Assembly (NCBI RefSeq): GCF_001761485.1
Contig: NC_090771.1
Span: 2,108,001-2,172,000, forward strand
DNA: 64,000 nucleotides
Source of the DNA: Yarrowia lipolytica
Taxonomy: Eukaryota; Ascomycota; Dipodascomycetes; Dipodascales
Direction of reading: 5' to 3'
Shown: positions 1 to 9,241 of the stretch, one piece after another
Layout of the letters: each line of letters begins with the position of its first letter
Numbering within the stretch: position 1 is the first letter of the stretch
Translations under genes and position numbers: made by a program
The notes under the pieces: model-generated
What the model saw: only the letters and a program-made list of their open reading frames with translations
Told to the model about the DNA's origin: nothing
The model's database searches: none

Positions 1-887
1 TACACCGTGGACACCGACCACACCGTTGCCCTGGCTAATGAATCTGCGTGTTGCATGCATTTTCCTGTAGGCACGAGACCTGAGTCGAATAATGCACGGG
101 TATCAGATGCGCTATAGCAGTGCCATATATGTCATCCATTGGGGGTGATTCGTGAGTTCCAATATCCCAAATCAGAGTCTCAGGCGCCACCCCTATCATT
201 CCTTGATAAGTCTCAGGGAACATCGGGGATCCACTTCTGCTTCCGTAGAGTTTAAGCTGGAGTGAAAAAAGCATGCACCCGCCGAATTTTCGAGACTTCG
301 AGACAATAGAGATGAACTCTGTTAGCCGCACAACTGGCTGTCAAACACAGAGACGTGAGATCAGCAAGCAGTTTTTGTTAATAAGCATTTAAGGTGGGGC
401 AATCAGGTCACTGATCACGTGATTTAGCTCTCAAAGAATGATTCTGTCATATGTTCTGTGCTGGAGGCGGCATTGCTCACTTCCTGTATGTTTGTTGGGT
501 TCCTGAGTAGTTGTGCAAAGATACAACTTGACAGTAATATATTATATTATATATGCTACACTGCCACTTGTTGTTACGGGTTCTCAGAATACCCTCTCCA
601 ATAATCCACATCTTTGCTTTTTTTCAGCAGTTTGCCTCACATGATCTCATACTACTCGTACGTACCCGTTCTGGTCGTGCTGTAGTGTACTTGTACACTA
701 CATGTACTTGTGGTTGTCCGTATATGGATATCCCAATTGTGAAGCTACATTACTGTACCCTCATACAACACATCACCCCATCCAAACTCTATTTCATACC
801 GCATTCAGTCCACACAATAGTTTCATCACAGCTTAAAAGGAGCTCTGCAAGTGCTAGAAATACTCGTTACAACACTCCCTACACAAC
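1..887. other. Intergenic, upstream of RAM2
   Basis: I see no convincing gene here. The short open frames (98 codons or fewer before position 553) lack a good ATG or any recognisable protein pattern. The stretch holds an AT-rich run at about 537-553 and a GTAC-rich palindrome at 681-702, roughly 190 bases before the RAM2 start. The left end of the window may cut a neighbouring gene's flank, but nothing coding is visible there. Confidence 0.6.
681..702. repeat. 22-bp palindrome with TT centre
   Basis: TGTAGTGTAC, TT, GTACACTACA: ten-base arms are perfectly complementary around a two-base centre. It lies upstream of RAM2 and is one of several GTAC/ACTTGTAC palindromes found only in the non-coding DNA of this window. 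Function unknown. Confidence 0.8.
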
Positions 888-1880
888 ATGTCACACAACT
901 TTGACGACCTAGAAATCATCCCACTGCGAGAGAGCGACCACGCGCTGGCCTCCATTGCATACACTGACGAGTACAAGCAGGCCACTGGCTTGCTACGTGC
1001 TCTGATGGAAAAGAACGAGAAGTCTTTACGAGGTCTTCAGGTCGCGTCTAATGTGATTGCCCAGAATCCAGCCCATTACACCGTATGGGCATACCGTATC
1101 GACACGCTGAAATCATTTGCTGCTGACGTCAAGGCAGGTGCTGCAGATAAAGACGAAAAGCTGGCAGCACTGCAACACGAGCTGCGCTGGGTAGATGACA
1201 TCGCCATGGCATGCCCCAAGAACTACCAGATCTGGCCTCACCGTCAACAGCTGCTTGAACTATTCGAGGTTAACCCTGATCTGCTGGGAGAGGAGCTGAC
1301 TCTGGACAGAGAGATTGAACTCATTGACTACATGCTGTCTGACGACTCCAAGAACCACCATGTGTGGTCGTATCGACAATGGCTAGTGACACGGTTCCCC
1401 ACACTTGTCAACCTCGATTCAGAACTGGCCACCACATCCATCATGATCCAGGAGGACTGCAGAAACAACTCCGCTTGGAACCACCGGTTCTTCTTATTCA
1501 AGCTCAAAAACGACAACAAACAGGAGTGGACTACAAAGCCGTCTTTCCAGGAGGAGGTTGAGTTCGTCGCAAATACCATCGACAAAGCACCACAAAACCA
1601 CTCCCCCTGGCTGTACATTGAGGGTCTCTACTCCCATTACAAGAAGGACATCAAGGATCTGCAGGAGCTGACTTTCAAGTACGCGTGCCTGCCTTCTGAT
1701 CTGGGAGAAGATGAGGAGCCTCTGATCACCTCGTCGCATGCTCTGGATTTACTCGCCAAGATCTACCTCAAGGAGCAGGAGAAGTCAAAGGCTCTAGAGG
1801 CTCTCAATTTGCTCGAAGAAAAGTACGACCCCATTCGAAAGGGCTACTGGGCTTACCGGAAGAAACTTGTCGAGGCCTAG
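888..1880 (+). CDS. RAM2: Protein farnesyltransferase/geranylgeranyltransferase I alpha subunit
   Basis: This is the shared alpha subunit of farnesyltransferase and type I geranylgeranyltransferase. It pairs with a Ram1-type or Cdc43-type beta subunit in the cytosol to attach isoprenoids to CaaX proteins such as Ras, Rho and mating pheromone. The 330-residue protein has five PFTA-type helical repeats with the family W-x-x-R core: YTVWAYR, YQIWPHR, HHVWSYRQW, SAWNHR and SPWLYIEG. Length matches the family (yeast Ram2 is slightly over 300 residues). The first ATG of the frame is used, and the sequence after it (MSHNFDDLEII) leads straight into the domain. A Rab GGTase alpha (Bet4) is less likely, because the protein is short and the repeat spacing fits FTase alpha. 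It is a single exon on its own promoter, with GTAC-rich DNA upstream. Confidence 0.9.
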   Translation: MSHNFDDLEIIPLRESDHALASIAYTDEYKQATGLLRALMEKNEKSLRGLQVASNVIAQNPAHYTVWAYRIDTLKSFAADVKAGAADKDEKLAALQHELRWVDDIAMACPKNYQIWPHRQQLLELFEVNPDLLGEELTLDREIELIDYMLSDDSKNHHVWSYRQWLVTRFPTLVNLDSELATTSIMIQEDCRNNSAWNHRFFLFKLKNDNKQEWTTKPSFQEEVEFVANTIDKAPQNHSPWLYIEGLYSHYKKDIKDLQELTFKYACLPSDLGEDEEPLITSSHALDLLAKIYLKEQEKSKALEALNLLEEKYDPIRKGYWAYRKKLVEA

Positions 1881-2071
1881 TCATTTCTCCTACGAGATAA
1901 ATATATATGCATGAACATCTCACAGACATGGAACTTCAAATACCACTGTAGTGAACCCATACAAGCAAGAAAAAAAATCGACCGTTGTAAGTCATATGAC
2001 TAAAGCGGTCTATGTTGTAATGTCAATTGGTAAATACTTTATCATGCCACACTCCTTCTGTTCTATATCAC

Positions 2072-2437
2072 TTAGATCCTACTTCTAAACCGACCATTGT
2101 GTGTGTCTCTGTAGAGCACAGTCTCTTGCCCTCCGCGTGAAACGCGCATGACGCCGTTCTTGAGTGAGACATGATACTGTTTCTGAGCATCTGAGCCCTT
2201 CCGCAGCGAGTACACCTCTCTGAGTCGCAAGTATGTGGCTGTCGAATCTATGCCGAGCCATGGGCTTCGAATTTGGTTCCATCCCCATCGTCTGCTCTCG
2301 TAGTTCCATCGATCTCCGAGAATATCACCCTGGAAAAACGTTGTATCATTAATGTATCCGGACAGGGTGCTGGAAGCTGGATCCACCACTGAAATGTGAA
2401 TTTTCATGGCAGTGCCTGTGAAAGTGGCTGTAGTCAT
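2072..2437 (-). CDS. Small hypothetical protein
   Basis: This is a 121-residue open frame starting at the ATG of MTTATFTGTAMKIH. The frame extends upstream only to a TTG codon, so 2437 is the first ATG; Met at KIHISVV is a possible later start. The protein has no signal peptide or membrane segment. It alternates hydrophobic and polar residues in a beta-rich way (KIHISVV, TYLRLREVYSLRKG, YHVSLKNGVMRVSRGG) and contains an aromatic patch, RWGWNQIRSPWLG. I do not recognise a family. Its 3' end faces the RAM2 3' end 190 bases away, so the two are convergent. It could be a real lineage-specific gene or a chance frame; composition favours a real protein moderately. Confidence 0.45.
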   Translation of the reverse strand: MTTATFTGTAMKIHISVVDPASSTLSGYINDTTFFQGDILGDRWNYESRRWGWNQIRSPWLGIDSTATYLRLREVYSLRKGSDAQKQYHVSLKNGVMRVSRGGQETVLYRDTHNGRFRSRI

Positions 2438-3411
2438 TGTGACAGGCGACAAGTGCTCATTGTCGTTTGTTCGCTAACTGTCAAAATAAAAATCGCTCCA
2501 ACGCAATTACAAGGTTGCTAATTACTGTATTAGTACATACGGTTGGGTGATGGTGGTCATTTCTGACCGACTTTAAATCAGTAGCGTATGAATTCTTGAA
2601 CAAGTATTGAGTGGTGTACTTGTATTGTGTTTATGTTGCTTTCTGAATGAATCCCAATAGTTCTATCTTTGATTTTCGAGTGTCCAGTTTGTGATTTCTG
2701 GTCCTTAGCTCAGCCTTAACCTCGGTACATCCTTGAACTTTCAAAGACTGTACATACTCGTTGAAGTATGGTATGGCCTCGTAGCACTCGGACGCCAAGC
2801 CTACAGTAATTTATTCACGCTTAACCAACTGAGATGAATAGATCTCGCGCCGGGTCAATTTGGTATCATTTATCTTCATGCAACCTGCTCAATTATGACA
2901 ATCTATGTTCGTTGTCAGGGACAAAACGCATTTAAAGCCTCATAATATAACGCGTGACTCATGCATCCGACGGAATCCACTATTTTGGAAATACCATTCA
3001 TCATAGCTTAGAAAACGGACACCAACAGTTACCCGATTTCTCAACTCTCTGGTTACAAGCTACCTATTCGTAATTAGTATACACAGAATCCAGATCCAAT
3101 GTTAATGCATATTAAACCTTGATAAGCGATTACGTATAAGCGAAATGAAATTCATGTATGTTACAACGTGATTCCGAGCTGACATAAAATATCAACCAAA
3201 CAGAAACACTAAGAATCCTACCTGACAGCATCTCCCTCACGGCATCATACTGTAGTGGCTTAGGTCACATGATATATCGACGAACATATTGGATGGAGTC
3301 TAACCATGAGTTAAAGGCGCTGATACTCGACACATTAGCAACTGGGTACACGCAGTTTTCCCACTATCCCCTGGCACCACGATACACTCTTTCACTTCAG
3401 ACGCATTTTCG
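2438..3411. other. Intergenic, between two divergent orphans
   Basis: AT-rich DNA shared upstream by the small minus-strand gene and the plus-strand F-box-like gene. No frame above 63 codons, no RNA gene and no repeat was recognised. Confidence 0.6.
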
Positions 3412-4575
3412 ATGCTACCTCCAGAACTCATCGACAACCTTGCAGACTACTGTTCCCTAGGCTCCCTCTACTCTCTCAGCCAAACATCCACGGAGTGGAA
3501 TACGGTTATCGATGACTCAGATTTCGAACGGCAACTGATCAAGAGATGTCCGTGGTACGAGCTGGAATATTCTCCCAGAAACTGCTGGAAGCACTGTGCA
3601 AAGATGTACATCTTACGGAACCCGGGGAACTGTGACTTGATTTCAGATTTTAGGTCGTTGAGCATCCAACCCAAATGGTCTGTTCCTTCGCAGTGGTCTG
3701 ACTGTGTATATCCAGTTCACAAGGACAAAAGGCTTCCAGAAGATTTCTATGGCCTGAAAACCCCCGTTCGCAAGCAGTCCAAGTTTCGCATCCACAACCA
3801 AGGTGTTAGCTTCGGAAAGTACTACGTGAATTTGAGCGTTTCTGGCGAGAGACCTACGCCGGAGGACAATACCGGATGTGGAGCTGGTCTCATGATAAAC
3901 ATTCCCGAGTATTCAAATTCGCATGAGACAATGTACACCGCATCGGGGCCAATGGTTCAGGCAGTTGTCTTTTTCAACGGACAGAGGAGCCTGTTGGTGT
4001 ACAAATACAAGGGGGAGGAGCGCCAGGCGGAGATTGATATCAGTCAATATGTGAATCTTACTGAACAGCGAGTTCTGCTTTATGTTTCTTTCCGAAATGT
4101 CTTTCTGGTCTCAAAGGTGTCCTCTGACGACGTCAAGACGTTTATGGTGAGCAACCATGAGCTGAAACTCATCAACACCCAGAAGAGAAGATACATTCCA
4201 ACAGGCATAGTTTGTTACGATGGAATATTGTCTGAAATTCATTTTTGTGCACTTCTTGGGGGGATTGATGTTGTGGAAATGGATTCGGCCGAAGCTGACC
4301 CCAGCACTCCATTCAATCGAATGAAGACTGTAATTCAGGATTCGGTTCACAGCCGCTACGCTGTTTTGTATAAACAAACTGGCCTAATCTGTGGCATTCT
4401 AGATCTTGAAAAGAAGCAAAAAATGGACTTCTTCCTACGATCGAGCCTCGAAGAAGATTGGGCACATGGACATCTGGTTATGGCTGGTGTGTCCAAGGGC
4501 GAGGTCGGACTATGGGCCTTTTCCCATGCGTATATCAAAAGAGAGCTGGAGAAGGTCTCTTTAGAGAAGGTATAA
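3412..4575 (+). CDS. F-box-like orphan protein
   Basis: This is a 387-residue protein beginning LPPELIDNLADYCSLGSL, then a serine-rich helix and WNTVIDDSDFERQLIKRC. That is the layout of a degenerate F-box (L-P-x-E-[LI] followed by three short helices in about 45 residues), which would bind Skp1 in an SCF ubiquitin ligase. The motif CPWYELEYSPRNCWKHCAKMY follows. The remaining roughly 300 residues have beta-rich character but no repeats I can name, so the substrate-binding part is unrecognised. No signal peptide or transmembrane segment is seen. The start is the first ATG and sits right at the F-box, as is usual for this kind of yeast protein. The SCF role is inference from the N-terminus alone. 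Confidence 0.65.
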   Translation: MLPPELIDNLADYCSLGSLYSLSQTSTEWNTVIDDSDFERQLIKRCPWYELEYSPRNCWKHCAKMYILRNPGNCDLISDFRSLSIQPKWSVPSQWSDCVYPVHKDKRLPEDFYGLKTPVRKQSKFRIHNQGVSFGKYYVNLSVSGERPTPEDNTGCGAGLMINIPEYSNSHETMYTASGPMVQAVVFFNGQRSLLVYKYKGEERQAEIDISQYVNLTEQRVLLYVSFRNVFLVSKVSSDDVKTFMVSNHELKLINTQKRRYIPTGIVCYDGILSEIHFCALLGGIDVVEMDSAEADPSTPFNRMKTVIQDSVHSRYAVLYKQTGLICGILDLEKKQKMDFFLRSSLEEDWAHGHLVMAGVSKGEVGLWAFSHAYIKRELEKVSLEKV

Positions 4576-5463
4576 ATCTGGAACTGTTTACTAAGAACAA
4601 CACGTGAGTGTACCAAGCCTGGCTGCTGGACAGCGTGTGGCATCCTATAGGAATCAGCTGGTATGTATCTCTCCTACCCGGCCTCCACCCTCGAGACTTG
4701 CTCATGGCTGACTTACGCATGCTGCAACTTACTCGCAGGGGCTGCTATTGATAGACCAGAGAATCAACTATTTTGGAAAGATAACTACCTGTGTGGTAAT
4801 GAGTAATGCTGTACTAATTCAGTAATACCGCATGCAACAAGCAACGCCCCACATGTTGATACTTGTGTGCAGGTGTCAAGATTCGATCCATGAGATTAAC
4901 TTTAGAAACATTATCCTAAGCACACATTTTAAGAGCAGCAAAAAAATATTTTACGGTATAGACATGTTGAGCTCAGGTTATTTTTATCTACGGATCAATT
5001 GCAACTACTGAAACCTATGCTGCACAATTCATCGCGATCTCAAACTCCATCTTTTGTCTGTCTATCTCATCTTGGTTATGCAGCCACTTGCGCTTCTGAA
5101 AAGTTTAATACCTTGACTAAAATATGGGGGCGATGGCTGTAAACTGTCAATAGTGAGCCTATGGATAGAATAGTAATACCTGAATTCCCAAAAAAAACCT
5201 AACAAACACCTCTAGTTTATCAATTTTGGTAATCCTTCATACGTACCGTAGCACCGAAGCACGCTGTACCAAAACTGCCTTACACCACAGGCAAACTCAA
5301 TTCCGAGCTTGTCTCACACGTCTTGCTCCCTATCCTTTTACTAACGTTTGTGTCAGCAATCATTTCCAGTGGGTGGCAATCGAAAACTCACAAAAAACAG
5401 GTATATATATCTCTTGATGAACCCCATGTACCCCTATCAAGCACTACAGCTATCTCCACAACA
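4576..5463. other. Intergenic, upstream of the dehydrogenase
   Basis: No gene is seen. The last 60 bases contain the TATA element of the downstream dehydrogenase. Frames that read into the dehydrogenase from 5323 have an unrelated N-terminus and are better read as 5' leader. Confidence 0.6.
5402..5410 (+). promoter_or_regulatory. TATA element of the SDR gene
   Basis: TATATATAT lies 54 bases before the chosen ATG at 5464. This argues for the shorter 278-residue product rather than a start at 5323, which would place the TATA inside the coding region. Confidence 0.5.
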
Positions 5464-6300
5464 ATGCCTGCACCAGCAACCTACGCTACTGGCTTGACGC
5501 CCCTTCCCACCCCCGTCCCTAAGGTATCCAAGAACATCATGGAGCGATTCTCTCTGAAGGGAAAGGTTGCCTCTATCACCGGTTCTTCTTCTGGAATCGG
5601 ATTCGCTGTTGCTGAGGCATTTGCCCAGGCTGGTGCCGATGTCGCGATCTGGTACAACTCCAAGCCTTCCGATGAGAAGGCTGAGTATCTGTCCAAGACA
5701 TACGGAGTCCGATCTAAGGCTTACAAATGTGCTGTGACCAACGCCAAGCAGGTCGAGACCACTATCCAAACCATCGAAAAGGACTTTGGAAAGATTGACA
5801 TCTTCATCGCCAACGCGGGTATCCCATGGACTGCTGGTCCAATGATCGATGTCCCTAACAACGAGGAGTGGGACAAGGTTGTTGACCTGGATCTCAACGG
5901 TGCCTATTATTGCGCCAAGTACGCCGGCCAGATCTTCAAGAAGCAGGGCTACGGCTCCTTCATCTTCACCGCCTCCATGTCTGGCCATATTGTCAATATC
6001 CCCCAGATGCAGGCCTGCTACAACGCAGCTAAGTGTGCTGTCCTCCATCTGTCCCGATCTCTGGCCGTGGAGTGGGCTGGATTCGCTCGATGTAATACAG
6101 TGTCCCCTGGTTACATGGCTACCGAGATTTCTGACTTCATCCCACGAGACACAAAGGAGAAGTGGTGGCAGCTCATCCCCATGGGCCGAGAGGGAGATCC
6201 TTCTGAGCTTGCTGGAGCCTATATTTACCTGGCTTCGGATGCCTCAACTTATACCACTGGTGCAGACATTCTGGTTGATGGCGGCTACTGTTGTCCTTGA
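5464..6300 (+). CDS. Short-chain dehydrogenase/reductase, mannitol/sorbitol dehydrogenase-like
   Basis: This classical SDR of 278 residues probably interconverts fructose and mannitol or a similar polyol with NADP(H) in the cytosol. Visible motifs are the cofactor loop TGSSSGIG (39-46), NAG (117-119), a catalytic serine at 171/173 (TASMSG), and Y186-x3-K190 (YNAAK). The C-terminus, [11 protein letters not shown], is the usual SDR end. The N-terminal extension [20 protein letters not shown] precedes the Rossmann fold and resembles Sou1/Sou2 and fungal mannitol dehydrogenases, from which the substrate is inferred. The start is the ATG at 5464, just after a TATA element. It is convergent with the serine dehydratase gene, with 113 bases between the stops. 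Another sugar or xenobiotic ketone reductase cannot be ruled out. Confidence 0.8.
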   Translation: MPAPATYATGLTPLPTPVPKVSKNIMERFSLKGKVASITGSSSGIGFAVAEAFAQAGADVAIWYNSKPSDEKAEYLSKTYGVRSKAYKCAVTNAKQVETTIQTIEKDFGKIDIFIANAGIPWTAGPMIDVPNNEEWDKVVDLDLNGAYYCAKYAGQIFKKQGYGSFIFTASMSGHIVNIPQMQACYNAAKCAVLHLSRSLAVEWAGFARCNTVSPGYMATEISDFIPRDTKEKWWQLIPMGREGDPSELAGAYIYLASDASTYTTGADILVDGGYCCP

Positions 6301-6413
6301 GTAACAGAGTCCTATTGAAGTAGGGTTTCCTACAGTCATGTGTAACCGGCAATATATTGAGGATCACTATATAATCTATAAATAAGGTGTTAGTTTCTCG
6401 CTTCCTTGTTCTT

Positions 6414-7508
6414 CTAGAAGTCCAACTCAAACTTATCAGCATACTCTCGGAGCTGCGCAAAGGTGACGTTAGTGCCTCCGCAGACAATCACAATAACTGC
6501 GTCTTCGGGTCCGAGACCAGGCACAATATCTTTTAGTGTACCGTTGTAGATTGGAGCCAGCGCAGTTCCACAAGCAGCCTCAACAAGCACCTTGTGGTCG
6601 GCTACGAACTCGAGACAGGATGCCGCTGCCTCCCGGTCAGTCACCTTGACAGCTGTAGTGGGATGTTTCTTGGCCCATTCGATTGTCTCTCGAGTCACGT
6701 TCTGAGTAGCCAGCGAAGAAGCAATGGTGTGAGGTCGATCAAGGCAGACCTGGGAGCCTGTTGCCAGAGAGTCAAACAGGGTAGAGCAACCTTCAGTCTC
6801 GACTGCCACCAAAGGAATTTTCTGCCACTGCTTCTTTCCCGAGTTCTCAAAGCCGGTGCAGATTCCATTAAACAGCCCACCGCCGCCAACAGAACAAACC
6901 ACAGCAGCGGGGTTGTAGTCAGGAAACAATGTCTCAGTCTGGACCACAATTTCATCAGCCACGGTAGCATTTCCAGTCCACACGAGGGGATCGTTGTAGG
7001 GATGGCAGTATACGGGCTTTTCGAGAGAAAGGTCGCATGCCGGAATAAGAATCTCCTTGAGGTACTTGTCTGCGTCAGCAATGTATTGGCCATAAGGAAT
7101 AACTCGAGCGCCAGTCTTTTCAATTCGCTGGATCATTCCGGGGGGGGTCGAGAGAGGAACACAGACGGTGCAGAGCTGGTTGTATTTTTTGGCGGCGTAT
7201 GCAGTGGCACAGCCAGCGTTTCCTCCAGAAGAAGAAAAGAAGTGCAGCTTGGTTGTGTTTGTGTCGGTGGGGGCATCCTCGGCGTTTCCAAAGTGAGTCT
7301 GGACGTGTTTGTAGACCAGGTGTCCAAGACCTCGAGACTTGAAGGAGCCAGAGGGCTGTGTAGTTTCGTATTTGAGAAGCACCTTACATCCTGCTAGCTG
7401 TGAGAGGTACAGAGACTCGATCAAAGGCGTCTGGATGTATGGAAGGGTGGTTTTAGGGATGGGGGAGGCTGCCGGAGAGGGTGGAGATGGGGGAGTAGAG
7501 GTTGTCAT
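6414..7508 (-). CDS. CHA1: Catabolic L-serine/L-threonine dehydratase
   Basis: This PLP-dependent fold-type II enzyme deaminates L-serine to pyruvate (and threonine to 2-oxobutyrate), letting these amino acids serve as nitrogen sources. The protein has 364 residues. SGSFKSRG carries the Schiff-base lysine K57, SSSGGNAG (92-99) is the substrate/PLP asparagine loop, and VGGGGLFNG (207-215) binds the PLP phosphate. There is no C-terminal ACT regulatory domain, which separates it from biosynthetic threonine deaminase Ilv1 and fits the Cha1/serine dehydratase group. The proline-rich first 20 residues look disordered and do not resemble a strong mitochondrial presequence. The ATG at 7508 is preceded by a TATA element about 95 bases away. 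Confidence 0.85.
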   Translation of the reverse strand: MTTSTPPSPPSPAASPIPKTTLPYIQTPLIESLYLSQLAGCKVLLKYETTQPSGSFKSRGLGHLVYKHVQTHFGNAEDAPTDTNTTKLHFFSSSGGNAGCATAYAAKKYNQLCTVCVPLSTPPGMIQRIEKTGARVIPYGQYIADADKYLKEILIPACDLSLEKPVYCHPYNDPLVWTGNATVADEIVVQTETLFPDYNPAAVVCSVGGGGLFNGICTGFENSGKKQWQKIPLVAVETEGCSTLFDSLATGSQVCLDRPHTIASSLATQNVTRETIEWAKKHPTTAVKVTDREAAASCLEFVADHKVLVEAACGTALAPIYNGTLKDIVPGLGPEDAVIVIVCGGTNVTFAQLREYADKFELDF

Positions 7509-7601
7509 TGCACACGGAAGAACTCGTGGATTCAGGAGTTTTTAGGTGGAGTGTTTTGTTTGTGCTGTACAGTATCTGACAAGCCAGGAGTCGTTTGCTT
7601 G

Positions 7602-7609
7602 TATATAAA
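7602..7609 (-). promoter_or_regulatory. TATA element of the serine dehydratase gene
   Basis: On the minus strand the sequence reads CTTTATATAC, about 95 bases upstream of the ATG at 7508. This is a normal distance for a yeast TATA box. Confidence 0.45.
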
Positions 7610-8584
7610 GGGTCTTCAGTTAGGTCAGCTGAGATAACAGAAGATGAGATAAGGATATGAGAACTGATGATGACGTACTTCTATGTTGGATGCACTGTAT
7701 TGTAATGCAACAGCGTTGAGGCAGAAGAAAAGTCAGAGTCGGTGTGTTATTAATATTCCTTTTGGGGTCGAGACGTTATCTTATCGTAAGAAATTTAGGC
7801 TGGTTTGTTTGTGTGTTTCCACAACTGAGTGTGTGGGCTTTGGATAGTGTATCTTCTTGTTTGTTGGTGGGTCTCCTTCTCGCTAGATAGGGTCCATATA
7901 TATTTACACCATCTGACCCGGTTACAATCTCCGCAAGTGTATACGGCAAGTTGAACATTGTTCTATTGCTCCTCTACTAAGAGCCGTTGGACTCAGTGAA
8001 TCACCGTGTAGCAGCATAAAGGAAACAAGCTTCAATATATTAGCCTACTGTTGATAGCCGTGGTAAAGGGGACGGAAATACACTGGGTCTAGCAAAACGT
8101 GTTTTGATACAAAAATGGTCAAATTGGAATTTTAATCTTTTTATTTGTCTTATTTCCAAATTTCATTCCCATCCAATTACTACTCATCTCCTGGAGCATT
8201 CCTTTAGCAAAACCCCGTCTGAACTCTAACCCCTTTGTTCCTATTTTCCGCCGTTCACTGAGTAAAATGGCTCCCAAAATCAAGGCCAAAATGTGGGGTT
8301 GATGCACCCAATACATTCAAGTGCCGTTCCCATGCACCAGGAAGAATATAGCTTTATTGAGATAGGGCGCGGCTCTGATATTTCGGAGGGCATCTGTTAT
8401 GGCCCCTACTCTCCACTGGTTACAATTCCGCTTCATTCCGCTCGATCGCATACTATTTCCCACCACATGCTCTGACTCGGTTATGCCTTGTCCTTATCCG
8501 AAAGCTTATAATAAATATAAAACTTCACCTCCAACATTCCCTCCAATTACCGCGATATGAAATGCAAGGCGTGTAGATTTGAGG

Positions 8585-8602
8585 CGCGATCGATATATCG
8601 CG
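8585..8602. repeat. Short inverted repeat
   Basis: CGCGAT and ATCGCG arms flank CGATAT. It could be a binding site for a dimeric factor. It is short enough to be chance, though CpG-rich words are rare in this AT-rich stretch. Confidence 0.5.
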
Positions 8603-9241
8603 TAAGACACAAGTGACGAGACTGAAACTTGACATTTTTACACAGCTCTCATACCCTTCCAACACACAAACTCCGTTTACCAATAATTATCTAACGCAAT
8701 AGTCCAATATAAAACAAGCCAGTTGCCTCTTCAGACGGTGTTTCGCTTTCTCCTGTTCTTAGAGCACTACACCATAGATGGTCGCACATCCTGCGAGTAC
8801 AGTACGCAAGTAAAACCTCCACTTCCACCCCCCTTGCCGACTCTGCCGTTTCGTGCGGCTCACTTATTGCTACATCCTCAACAGGGTCATAAATATTCCT
8901 CAAAACACTCCAGGCCCACTGTCAATAATATCCCCGCCATCCCCACTCGACGCTTCCAACTCCTCAAATAGGCACTCTTCCCACATTTAAACAGCAAACT
9001 CATGACCGCATACGATCTATTACTCCCAATATTCAATCCACGCCGTTTGCACCAGCTTCAGCAGCAACCCTATTTGGTTGTAACCGGGTAAAATTGGTGG
9101 ACTGAGTAAGCAGGGGGAGAGGTGGAGAATAAGCATCAAGTTTCCCGGATGGGTCAACGGATTTGTTAGTGTTTTTGGTCATAAATATCTATCAGTTATA
9201 GTTAAAAGTCTGCCTCTAGCCAGAGGCATCATACAATACAT

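Larger units (their letters stand above)
7509..9241. other. Long intergenic region upstream of the serine dehydratase
   Basis: About 1.7 kb without a convincing gene; the longest frames are about 80 codons and are not protein-like. An inverted repeat lies at 8585-8602 (CGCGAT, six bases, ATCGCG). The right end holds the PPN1 3' region. Confidence 0.55.

Noticed and set aside
5323-5463. A 47-codon N-terminal extension of the dehydrogenase.
   Set aside because: It contains the TATA element and bears no resemblance to the family. The ATG at 5464 gives the normal length.
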